Assembly (NCBI GenBank): GCA_907163375.1
Contig: CAJQUW010003017.1
Location: forward strand, 230,010-294,009
Length of the DNA: 64,000 nucleotides
Reading direction: 5' to 3'
Source: Prostheceraeus crozeri
Lineage: Eukaryota > Platyhelminthes > Polycladida > Euryleptidae
The notes below the pieces were generated by a model, which was not told where the DNA came from, ran no database searches, and saw only the letters and a program-made list of their open reading frames with translations. This document shows positions 20,844-28,857 of this stretch, piece by piece. The position numbers and the translations under genes were made by a program. Within the stretch, counting starts at the first letter, position 1. Each line of letters starts with the position of its first letter.

Positions 20844-20911
20844 CAGTCTTCGACTGTGAACCACAGGTTTTATCTCCAGTTATATCAGTCTTCGACTGTG
20901 AACCACAGGTT
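20844..20911. repeat. Two identical double stem-loops inside polB
   Basis: The unit CAGTC-TTC-GACTG, TG linker, AACC-ACA-GGTT (26 bp) occurs at 20844-20869 and again at 20886-20911. Both are translated in the same frame, giving the peptide CGSQSKTD twice. Confidence 0.9.
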
Positions 20912-21288
20912 AAATATTCATACGGAAATATGCCTTTTAAAGGTTTTAAATTATATTTATTTAATATTTTACATTGTTCAGATTTCAAAGTTTTTCCCAT
21001 AACATCTAATGAATAAGGAGTAAAAAATCTAAATGCATCTAAAATTCTAATGCAACCTAATTGCATTGAAAAATATTCTTCTTCTGTTTTACGTAGTACA
21101 TTTATTTGTTGTTGTTGTAATTTTTCAGATGAAAATAAATCTTTCATTACTAGATGGAAATCATATTTAGAACCATTATAGAAATATAGAGGAACAGAGT
21201 TATATTTAAATTTATTAGCATTAAGATTACAAGAATTATGTGCTGCACCTCTATATAATCCATTTAGATGATCATGATCTTTTACCTT

Positions 21289-21303
21289 GACGGCAGAGCC
21301 GTC
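21289..21303. repeat. GC-rich stem-loop inside polB
   Basis: GACGGC-AGA-GCCGTC, a 6-bp stem with a 3-nt loop, next to a weaker GCTTCGC. It is translated in frame between KGRYLDKR and the DHDH zinc motif. Confidence 0.8.
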
Positions 21304-21648
21304 GCTTCGCTTATCAAGATATCTACCTTTGCCATTTTTATAATTTTTTGTAAATTCTTTTCCACAGTAATAACATTTTGTTTCATTAATAAAATTTAAT
21401 TTTTCTTTTTCTGTTAATGGCATCATTGGAATATTTGTTTCAAGCAATTGTGAAAAATAATTTTGTAATTCTTCTACTTTCTTTGTAAACATTTCTGAAC
21501 TATCTTCACCATAGTATTGAAAATATTCTGATTTAAATAATTCAGGATAATTTGAATGAATATACACGTACATTCCCCAACATAATGGTTTTTGTTCAAA
21601 TAAATATTTTTCTTTACTTTGTTCAGATGCACTTTTTTCATAATTACA

Positions 21649-21731
21649 AACCGAAGGTTCTACGGCTTGGCCCGTACCATTTTCAGAATTATAATTTTCA
21701 GAATCGGGCGAAGCCCTGGAACTTTCCGTTC
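21649..21731. repeat. Two double stem-loops inside polB
   Basis: AACC-GAA-GGTT at 21649-21659 with ACGG-CTTGGC-CCGT at 21662-21675. Thirty bases on, GGGC-GAA-GCCC at 21706-21716 with GAAC-TTTCC-GTTC at 21719-21731. The second pair matches the family seen at 76-101 and 24329-24354 and encodes RTESSRASPD. Confidence 0.9.
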
Positions 21732-23610
21732 GATTTTGTGTCATATTAACATTATATGCTTCAAAATCACAATAAATAGTAAAGGGTACTTTATTTTTCA
21801 AATAATGTCTATTATATATTAAATAATCATCTTTAGGAAAAGTATTTTCAACTGCTTCATTTTGTTGGCAATTCTCCAAATGTCTATTCATTTCTTCTTT
21901 AGTTCTAAAGCTCGTCATACATTGGAGACAAGGAAAATTGGCATTATCTGAAGTTTTTGTAAATATAGAAACATCTTTACACAATATAAAATGACCCTGA
22001 TAATATAATATATTCGCTTGTGCTGGCTGTTTTGTCTGTTCTAGTTTTTCAAATTTATCTTGATATATTTCATGTGTTTCATCAATTTCTTTTGTAAGAT
22101 TAAATGTATTTCGATGAAAATTTTGATTTAATATTTGTAACTGATAACTATATTCTTTATCATATTGTTCTTTATATTGTTGTAGACATTTTTTTAAAGA
22201 TTCATTTATTTTTTGATTGGTTTCATTTTCTTCATTATTTAATTCTTTATTGTCTTCATTTAATTTTTGAATCGTTTCTATCTTATTTTGATATTTATGG
22301 TCATATTCTTGTACTAATATTTTTGTTTGTTGTTGATAATCTGTTTTACATTTTTGTAAAATTTCATTTAAATTTTGTAATTTTTGTTGATATTCTAAAG
22401 ATAAAGATAAATAATCGGTATCATAATCATAATTATAATTACGTCCTTTATAATTATTATGACTAATCATTATTGGTGATAGTGTTTTTATAATTTCAAA
22501 TTTTTCAGTACATATTATATTTCCTTGGTAAAAAATATTATGATGCATGTAATTTCCCCTATCATTATATACTATTTCTGATTGACATAAATTTTTATTA
22601 TTCAAATAAATTTTTTTTGAATCTGAGTAAAGTGGAGTAATTTTACCAATAGAAACATAATTCACATTTAATTCAAAAACATTTACTTCTATTAAATTTT
22701 TATTCTTTTTATGAAACTTTTTTAACCTATTATAATCATATGGAAAGTCATCTAAGCCATCAGAAAGATCAAATTCATTTATGTATTCTTCTTTATTGTA
22801 ATGACTTAGTCTTTCTTTGTGATATTTTGCAGGATGTAAATGTGCTATAATACTCCACAGAAAACAATAATCATCTTCATTTTTTATGTTGATTATTTGT
22901 GGTGAACTGAAAGGCAAAGGAACATAACTACCACCAGTATTATTTTTATATTTATCAATTACTATTTTCTTAGATAGTATTTTAACAAATCTCCAACCAG
23001 ATTCACGTAACTGGGCTTCAATTATGCAATTTTCTAATTTAAGTATCATCGATTCAAATATGGGTTGTATATCATTTACATTATGAATTTCTTGTGAATT
23101 TGTAAAATGTCCTTGTATTATTTCTTCAGGAATTCCATCAGGTCCATTTTTTGTATAAAGTACTTCTACATTCATATAACATTTGAAAGATTTCTTAAAT
23201 ATTTTGAAAAAGTTTTTTAATACATTATAAAAAGTTTCATCGGTTTCATTATGTTCAACAGATTCATTAAATAAATATTTTATATCTATTACCGCTTCAT
23301 CGGTTCGTTCAGCTTCATCAAATTCATCAGTATCGCTAAATAAATATCTTCCATCTGGTAGGGTCTCATCTTCACTATTAAAAACTTTTTTATATTCCGA
23401 ATGTGAATAATCATCAAACATTTTTTTAACTTTTATATCAGTAGGTAATGTTTCTAGATAGTTTTTATAACTATTTAATTTTAATATATTTCCTTCATCA
23501 ACTCGTTCTACATTTTGTAAATGCAATTTAATATTTATATGAGATTGATAACTTCTTTTTGTTTGCAACTTTTTTTTACATAAGTTACAATAAAACTTGG
23601 TATTTTCCAT

Positions 23611-23782
23611 TTTTTAATTTTTTTAGAGAAAATTTGTGTTTTAATTTTAGATATAAACATTTTAATATCAAGGACTTGAGTGTTATTTTATATTATTATA
23701 TATTACACGTTCTTTAGTTATTTTTTTCTTTATCATATCAAGTTTAATCACATTAAGTTTTATCATATTAAGTTTTATCATA
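23611..23782. promoter_or_regulatory. polB/clamp intergenic repeats
   Basis: The word TCATATTAAGTTTTA, or a close variant, is repeated about four times at 23735-23800. It lies between the clamp stop and the polB start, both on the minus strand, so it could be polB promoter or clamp 3' UTR. Confidence 0.45.
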
Positions 23783-25075
23783 TTAAGTTTCATCATATAA
23801 TGTTTTATCAAAAGATAATTTAAATTTATTTTCACTAACTATTGATTCTTCATCATCATAAATTGATTCTTCATCATCATCATAAATTACACTTTTTGGG
23901 GATTGGATACCATTCCTGATAGGAATATCTAATTCTAAATTACATTTCTTATCTGATAATAATATAATAGAGAAAAATATTGGTCTTTGTTCTCTTTTGG
24001 AAAATTTAATAACTCCACTATAATCTGAATCACTTTTAGTTTTTATTAAAGAAGATAAAATTTTAAATTGATTAGATGTAAATCCTAATTTAAATTTTGT
24101 AGACCCGACACATAGTTGTCTAACAGTATCTTCAACTATACCATCATTATTATTTTCAATTGTAAGAAAATGAAATTTAGATAAATTTTTATAATTACTA
24201 ATATTTTTATAATCTTTTTTACCATTTACACCATTTTCAGATGTTTCTGAATCATCATCTATATTATCATCATCTATATTATTATCATCTATATTATTAT
24301 CATTATTATCATAAGATTCTTTAAGATCGGGCAAAGCCCTAGAACCTTCAGTTCGTTTATTATGATTATGATTATGGTCATTGTTAATAGTATAAGGTGT
24401 TGTCCACATATAAATTTTCTCTTGTTGAGCTAAACCATTTATATAAGATTTTAATAAATTAATATTTAAGTTGGAATATAATCCTATATACGTATCATCA
24501 TCATATCTTTGCGGCATTTCTAATGTTTCTTGTTTATAAATTGTATCTCTATAATATACCTGACATAATAATTCTTCATTATGTTTTTTACTCTCTATGT
24601 GAATGTTATATTGATTTTGTTCATCAACAAATAATCTTATTTTTTCTTTGGAAAAAGATTTTAATTTTTTAACTAATTCTTTAATATTGATATAATTAAT
24701 AATTTTATTTTCTATCCAATCAGTATTACTAATCGGCAAAACTGCTCTGATAAACCCATATACATTATTATGACCTATTATAACCATATTTTCTTTATTT
24801 AATTCAACATAAGCTACATCATTATATTTACTTACAATCTCCATAAATTTAATAAATGGATCCCCCGGAAATAAACAATAATTAGTTTCTATAGAAGGTA
24901 AACCTTTTGTTTGTTCTCTAAATATTTCGGCTTGTAATTGAAATAAAATATTAACATCTATACATGGATTATTATTATTATTATCAAAACATTTATTTTC
25001 AAATCCCGTTGATCTCGTCGAATAAGAACAGGATGATGCGGACGAATATAATTTTTTTAAATTTGGTTTTTCCAT
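23783..25075 (-). CDS. Putative PCNA-like sliding clamp of the Polinton
   Basis: 430 residues. After a low-complexity N-terminus, residues ~70-190 follow the order of a clamp domain: helix FIKFMEIVSKY, strands YVELNKENMVIIGHNN and VYGFIRAVLP, then INIKELVKKLKSFSKEKIRLF and VDEQNQYNIHIE. This is comparable to the PCNA strand-turn-strand and VNLTSMSKILK regions. A second such region near residues 330-400 (TSNQFKILSSLIK, then SKREQRPIFFSIILL) resembles the end of a second clamp domain. Acidic Asp/Asn/Glu runs separate the halves and end the protein. It lies directly upstream of polB on the same strand, as expected for a processivity factor. The identification is by eye; another DNA-replication accessory protein remains possible. 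Confidence 0.45.
   Translation of the reverse strand: MEKPNLKKLYSSASSCSYSTRSTGFENKCFDNNNNNPCIDVNILFQLQAEIFREQTKGLPSIETNYCLFPGDPFIKFMEIVSKYNDVAYVELNKENMVIIGHNNVYGFIRAVLPISNTDWIENKIINYINIKELVKKLKSFSKEKIRLFVDEQNQYNIHIESKKHNEELLCQVYYRDTIYKQETLEMPQRYDDDTYIGLYSNLNINLLKSYINGLAQQEKIYMWTTPYTINNDHNHNHNKRTEGSRALPDLKESYDNNDNNIDDNNIDDDNIDDDSETSENGVNGKKDYKNISNYKNLSKFHFLTIENNNDGIVEDTVRQLCVGSTKFKLGFTSNQFKILSSLIKTKSDSDYSGVIKFSKREQRPIFFSIILLSDKKCNLELDIPIRNGIQSPKSVIYDDDEESIYDDEESIVSENKFKLSFDKTLYDET
24329..24354. repeat. GC-rich double stem-loop inside the clamp-like gene
   Basis: GGGC-AAA-GCCC, TA linker, GAAC-CTTCA-GTTC. Read in the gene frame it encodes RTEGSRALPD, nearly the peptide produced by the copy at 21706-21731 in polB. 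Confidence 0.9.
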
Positions 25076-25180
25076 TTTTTTATTTTTATTAGAAAAAATT
25101 TTATTTTTATATTTTTATTAGAAAAAATTTTATTTTTTTATTTTTATTAGAAAAAATTTTATTTTTTTATTGTTTTAAAA
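25076..25180. promoter_or_regulatory. Divergent promoter region with tandem AT repeats
   Basis: A ~31-bp unit built on TTTTTATTAGAAAAAATTTT is repeated three times between the minus-strand clamp and plus-strand fibre-like gene. Both start codons lie at its edges, so it probably drives transcription both ways. Confidence 0.5.
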
Positions 25181-26068
25181 ATGATGTTGCCAAATGTTGG
25201 TGGAGGTGCATATATCCCGAATAATCGTGAATTAGAAATAGAGATAGAAAATTATATTATGAAAACTGGAGACGTTTTATCTGGTCCATTGCATCTTTCT
25301 ATTCTTCCGCAACAAAATACAGAGTTAACAAATAAACAATATGTTGATACACAAATCAATGATTTAAAGGAAAAATATATAAACGATGTTTTGGTTCCAC
25401 TGATGAATGAATTAAAGTTGCTTAAACTTAATGACAAGTCATTAAACGAAAAATTATTAAAACTTGATAAAAAGGATAGAGAGCTAAAAGCAGATATAGC
25501 AAAACTTTTTAAAAAGATTTCTGAACAATCAAAAGTTTTAATATTACTTTCTATAAATTTAAAATCTGCAGTCATTAAAAATAAACATCAGATAAAAATG
25601 TTAAAAGAACAATTAGAAGATGAAATAGAAAAACTTCCTGAAAGAATTAAAAAAAATTTAAAGCAGTTACAAACTACATTCCAAAAAAGTGTTGATGAAT
25701 TGAGTTCTAAAATTACTCAACAAATGAAAAAGATGAATAGAATAATAAATGAAGTAAACTCACTTAATCAAAGAGTTGATAAAATGAAAACTCTTAAAAT
25801 CAATTTAGAAAATGAATTAAAGAAAAATTTACAAGAAAACTCTAAAGAAAATAAAGAACAGTTAGATGCTATTAAAAGACAATTAGATGTTCTTAAAATT
25901 AAGTTAAATGCTCTTAAAACGGCGTTGAAGATGAATCAGCAGAAAATGCAAGTTAATAGAAAAGAAATTAAAGTACATCACACGCTGCTTGACGCAATAG
26001 ATAAAGTGCAACAGTCAATTAATAAAGTTATCTCGAAGTTGTTGTCCATTCACAAACGTAAATCTTAA
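25181..26068 (+). CDS. Fibre-like attachment protein candidate
   Basis: 295 residues. Residues 27-58 (MKTGDVLSGPLHLSILPQQN, then TELTNKQYVD) match the repeat found in phage tail-fibre proteins (KxGDxMSGxLxL...xxNKxYVD). From residue ~60 to the end the sequence is one long Lys/Glu/Leu/Gln coiled coil, as expected for a trimeric stalk. It lies just before the membrane-active and capsid genes, so a vertex fibre or attachment role is plausible. The motif is visible; the function is inference. No tail module or other phage gene is nearby. Confidence 0.55.
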   Translation: MMLPNVGGGAYIPNNRELEIEIENYIMKTGDVLSGPLHLSILPQQNTELTNKQYVDTQINDLKEKYINDVLVPLMNELKLLKLNDKSLNEKLLKLDKKDRELKADIAKLFKKISEQSKVLILLSINLKSAVIKNKHQIKMLKEQLEDEIEKLPERIKKNLKQLQTTFQKSVDELSSKITQQMKKMNRIINEVNSLNQRVDKMKTLKINLENELKKNLQENSKENKEQLDAIKRQLDVLKIKLNALKTALKMNQQKMQVNRKEIKVHHTLLDAIDKVQQSINKVISKLLSIHKRKS

Positions 26069-26110
26069 CACATAGATATTTTTCCCAAAAGTCAAATTTA
26101 ATCCTAAAAA

Positions 26111-26701
26111 ATGCCTATAATTTATAAACACAATCTTAAACAATTTGCTTCAAATCAAAGAATTGCTCATGAACCACGTATGAATCCTGTTTATCATTAT
26201 GATAATAGAGAAACAGTCGGAACAGAAAAGTTCCTAGGCACCGCAGGTGCCGTTCACACGGAAGGAGCTGGGATCTTCTCTGGTATTGGAAGTATCGTTA
26301 ACTTAATTAAAAATAATAAAGATTTGATTACATCTGCTGCAAAAGGAGAAGCTGCTATAGGTAGTACAGCTAGTGCAATATCAAATGCTGTCAAGTCTCA
26401 AAACGAATTAAAACAACTAGAAGCTATTCGTAAACTTAGGAATGATTCCGAAGAACTAAAAAATTTAAAAAAACTTTCAGATGAAACAAAAAACAAAATT
26501 GCTAACATAGCTGTAGGGGGTGAAACCTTGAGGAGCGGAGATCCGTCTGATAGTAAACATAAGAAGAAATCAGGCGTAGCCATAAAACGTTCAATTGAAC
26601 CTGCGGTTCGTTCAATTGAAGAAATAAGAGGCAATGGTATTAATAGCAACCTTCGGTCTAACCAGCAAAGCTGTAGCGTAGCTGGTCTAGCAAAATTCTA
26701 A
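26111..26701 (+). CDS. Glycine/alanine-rich candidate membrane-active virion protein
   Basis: 196 residues. The middle (GAGIFSGIGSIVNLIKNN, then a Ser/Ala/Gly helix SAAKGEAAIGSTASAISNAV) is amphipathic and resembles small internal or membrane-active proteins of adeno-like particles. The C-terminal third is basic and interrupted by stem-loop insertions. It lies between the fibre-like and capsid genes on the same strand. No firm family. Confidence 0.5.
   Translation: MPIIYKHNLKQFASNQRIAHEPRMNPVYHYDNRETVGTEKFLGTAGAVHTEGAGIFSGIGSIVNLIKNNKDLITSAAKGEAAIGSTASAISNAVKSQNELKQLEAIRKLRNDSEELKNLKKLSDETKNKIANIAVGGETLRSGDPSDSKHKKKSGVAIKRSIEPAVRSIEEIRGNGINSNLRSNQQSCSVAGLAKF
26237..26251. repeat. GC-rich stem-loop in the 196-aa gene
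   Basis: GGCACC-GCA-GGTGCC, a perfect 6-bp stem, translated in frame as part of GTAGAV. Confidence 0.8.
26573..26686. repeat. Stem-loop cluster at the 3' end of the 196-aa gene
   Basis: GGC-GTA-GCC (26573-26581) and GAACC-TGC-GGTTC (26597-26609) form a double stem-loop whose parts are separated by extra bases. TTCAATTGAA palindromes flank the second stem. Further on are ACC-TTC-GGT (26649-26657), CAGC-AAA-GCTG (26663-26673) and AGC-GTA-GCT (26675-26683), the last two enclosed by ACCAGC/GCTGGT (26661-26686). Confidence 0.8.
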
Positions 26702-26862
26702 AATATATTTTTTAGTAAAATTTTTCAGTAAAATTATTTTAGTAAAATTTTTTAGTAAAATTTTTTAGTAAAATTATTTTAGTAAAATTATTTTAGTAAA
26801 ATTATTTTAGCAGAATTTTTTGTGTGTGAGAAAAACAAAAAGTCAAATTATTTTTTATAAAA
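26702..26862 (+). promoter_or_regulatory. Tandem AT repeats upstream of the capsid gene
   Basis: The word TTTTAGTAAAATT is repeated about eight times at 26708-26805. The leader ATTTTTTATAAAA then directly precedes the capsid ATG. A promoter role is inferred. Confidence 0.45.
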
Positions 26863-28047
26863 ATGTCTTCGCTTATCGAAAATAAATTTAGATTAGACGA
26901 TCCTCCGTTCGTCAGTTGCAATCAAAAAAAGAATGACTATATAAGAATTGCTATGAATCCCGGATCTTCCAGTAGAGTAAATACTGGAGGTGATTTAATT
27001 TTTGAAGTTGATAATCAGCAGAGTTATATATATTTACCTGATTCGTTTTTACATTGTGAATATTCTTTATATAGTGATGCCAGTTTTACAACACCATTAC
27101 CTGATACCGATAATATTGCACTAGAGAATAATTTCTTTCCAAGATTATTTACACAAATGCGTTTAGATGTTGCAACTCAAAATATAGAAACAATAAGTGA
27201 TTCTCCAGGTGTAATTGATACAATGCTTAGATTTGTAACATTTGGTGAAAATAATAAAAAGTATAAAATCGAAGGTTGGTTTCCTGATACTAATGATGGT
27301 ATAATTGTTGATGATTTAACTCACGCTGGAACAGATGCAGCAGGAATTGCGAATGATGTAGAAAATATTGCAAAACATTTAAATAAAACAAATAATGATG
27401 CATATAAAGAAAGACGTGAATTTAACAAGAAAAGTAAACAGACAGTTAATTGGTCATTGTCTCCATTATTCGGATATTTAGATTATGATAAAATATCATA
27501 TCAATTAAAATTTAAATTAATAATTCATCGTACAGCAAATAATGAATTAATCTTTTTTGGTAAGACTGGGAAAAAAGCATATTTAAAAATTGATAGACTT
27601 GAATGGTGGATTAAGCATATTACTCCTAGTTTAGAGGTCGAAACAGCTATTGCAAAAAGATTAAATACTAACAAACCAATTCCAGTAAATTTTCTAAAGC
27701 GTACTGCTAGTTCAGTAACTTTTTCCGAACAAAGATTTAACTGGCATTTTACTAGAACTGCGAATACTCCAAGATATTTATTGCTAACTTTTCAAAGAAA
27801 TAATTCTCCAAGTTTTGATAAGAACAATAATCTCTTCCATATTAATACAATTCGAAGTTTACAAGTTTCATTAAATCAAACCCGTTATCCAATTGATCCA
27901 TTAAGATTCGATGATACCAATAATCAATTTATGGAAGGATATGATTCTTATCGAAATCTTTGTATAGAATTTGGAGTTGAACCACAATTAACTCCTGGAG
28001 ATTGGAGACATTTATATCCTGTTTTCTGTTTCGATTTAAGTGCATAA
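26863..28047 (+). CDS. Major capsid protein candidate (PY-type, double jelly-roll)
   Basis: 394 residues in the open frame, beta-rich throughout. Its start (RLDDPPFVSCNQKKNDYIRI) and the segments QQSYIYLPDSFLHCEYSLY, ENNFFPRLFTQMRLDVATQ and KIDRLEWWIKHITPS match the conserved capsid-like proteins spread through invertebrate genomes with Polintons. Proteins of this type are often annotated after C. elegans F54H12.2. The major capsid protein forms the trimeric hexon-like faces of the particle. It is shorter than typical for the family, and the coding region looks broken. Confidence 0.7.
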   Translation: MSSLIENKFRLDDPPFVSCNQKKNDYIRIAMNPGSSSRVNTGGDLIFEVDNQQSYIYLPDSFLHCEYSLYSDASFTTPLPDTDNIALENNFFPRLFTQMRLDVATQNIETISDSPGVIDTMLRFVTFGENNKKYKIEGWFPDTNDGIIVDDLTHAGTDAAGIANDVENIAKHLNKTNNDAYKERREFNKKSKQTVNWSLSPLFGYLDYDKISYQLKFKLIIHRTANNELIFFGKTGKKAYLKIDRLEWWIKHITPSLEVETAIAKRLNTNKPIPVNFLKRTASSVTFSEQRFNWHFTRTANTPRYLLLTFQRNNSPSFDKNNNLFHINTIRSLQVSLNQTRYPIDPLRFDDTNNQFMEGYDSYRNLCIEFGVEPQLTPGDWRHLYPVFCFDLSA

Positions 28048-28204
28048 TCTGAAGATATTATCAAGACTGGTTGTGATGTAATAATTAATATTGAAAAGAA
28101 AGATTCCACAACTTCATTGATGGCTTATGGTTTATTGCTAGAAGATGTAAAATATTCTATTGAAGTTCTTAATGGGAAGATGGCTAGGATAGGCTAAAGA
28201 CAGA

Positions 28205-28217
28205 GGAGCTTCGCTCC
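28205..28217. repeat. GC-rich stem-loop after the capsid gene
   Basis: GGAGC-TTC-GCTCC in an otherwise AT-rich spacer. It resembles a transcription or processing signal in position, but it is the same type of stem-loop as those inside genes. Confidence 0.75.
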
Positions 28218-28229
28218 GATAAATTAATT

Positions 28230-28334
28230 TAATTTTTTTTCATAACTAGAATAGATTAAAAAATTCTTAACTTACAATTTTTCATAACTAGAATAGATTA
28301 AAAATTTTCGTAACATAAAATTTTTTTATTAAAA
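28230..28334 (+). promoter_or_regulatory. Repeats and leader before the pX-like gene
   Basis: TTTTTCATAACTAGAATAGA recurs at about 28237 and 28277. The block TTTTTTTATTAAAA at 28321-28334 directly precedes the ATG and is nearly identical to that at 18160-18174. Confidence 0.45.
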
Positions 28335-28817
28335 ATGTCGCAACCGAAAAGTAATAATAATAAAACTGTTGAATTAAAATTACGTAATATTGTTGACAAA
28401 AATACCCCTAAAACTATTACGATTAACAAAAAAAAGTATTACATAAGTAAACCAATGATAGAGAATATTCAATTACAAGAAAAAAAGAATGGCGGGATTC
28501 TCCCATTAATTCCCCTAATAATAGGAGGCATAGCAGCAGCAGGAAGTGTTGCAGGTGGGACAGCTGGTATTGTCCAAGCAGTAAATAAAAATAAATCAGA
28601 GAAGGCAGCATTAGAAGAACAAAAACGTCATAATAGAGAGTTAGAGAAAGTTGCTAGGGGCGAAGGAGTAGTAGATAATTTTATTAGTAAATTAAAATTA
28701 GTTGATGAAGGAAAACGAGTACTTAAAAATATTCTCCACAATGTTGATGATTTAATTGAAATTAAAGAAACTAAAGATGGTTCTGGAATATATCTAAGTC
28801 CTAGTATGATTCGGTAA
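28335..28817 (+). CDS. Adenovirus pX/mu-like membrane-core protein candidate
   Basis: 160 residues. Residues ~53-83 (GGILPLIPLIIGGIAAAG, then SVAGGTAGIVQA) closely resemble in pattern the hydrophobic C-terminus of adenovirus pX (GGILPALIPIIAAAIGA...). A Lys/Glu-rich helix and a short conserved-looking tail (GSGIYLSPSMIR) follow. In adenoviruses pX is a minor core protein. Here the hydrophobic segment suggests a membrane-contacting internal virion protein. Plus strand, between the capsid and PLA2-integrase genes. Confidence 0.5.
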   Translation: MSQPKSNNNKTVELKLRNIVDKNTPKTITINKKKYYISKPMIENIQLQEKKNGGILPLIPLIIGGIAAAGSVAGGTAGIVQAVNKNKSEKAALEEQKRHNRELEKVARGEGVVDNFISKLKLVDEGKRVLKNILHNVDDLIEIKETKDGSGIYLSPSMIR

Positions 28818-28857
28818 AACATTTATTTTATCTTTTAAATTTTTTTTATCTTTTAAA

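Larger units (their letters stand above)
19028..23610 (-). pseudogene. polB: Protein-primed family B DNA polymerase region
   Basis: The replicative polymerase of the element, here broken (about one break). In order: an N-terminal C2H2 finger (FYCNLCKKKLQTKRSYQSHI); an NEDDYCFLWSIIAHLHP segment; a long Gln/Lys/Glu coiled coil; a second C2H2 finger (FPCLQCMTSFRTKEEMNRH); Exo I (FTIYCDFEAYN); a DHDHLNGLYRGAAHNSCN zinc motif; Exo II (YNGSKYDFHL); Exo III (YLQIDVLILAD); Pol A (YYDFNSLYSS); Pol B (KLMNNAFYGKTLEN); and Pol C (FTDTDS). The family uses a protein primer and copies linear DNA from its terminal repeats. Five short GC-rich stem-loop insertions lie inside. The putative clamp gene is next to it on the same strand. 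Confidence 0.95.

Noticed and set aside
20844-20911. Stem-loop pairs in polB as programmed recoding signals
   Set aside because: The units also occur in several other genes and at gene ends without any frame change, so a dispersed insertion explains them better.
22104-22466. 120-codon plus-strand frame inside polB
   Set aside because: It is the antisense shadow of the Gln/Lys-rich coiled-coil coding region; its Phe/Ile/Leu composition is what antisense of that sequence gives.
25181-26068. Prophage or bacterial contamination because of the tail-fibre motif
   Set aside because: The gene is embedded in a Polinton with precise ends and target duplication in animal DNA; no other phage gene is present.
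28205-28217. Stem-loop as a bacterial-type terminator
   Set aside because: The same kind of stem-loop lies inside open frames, there is no consistent T tract, and the setting is eukaryotic.
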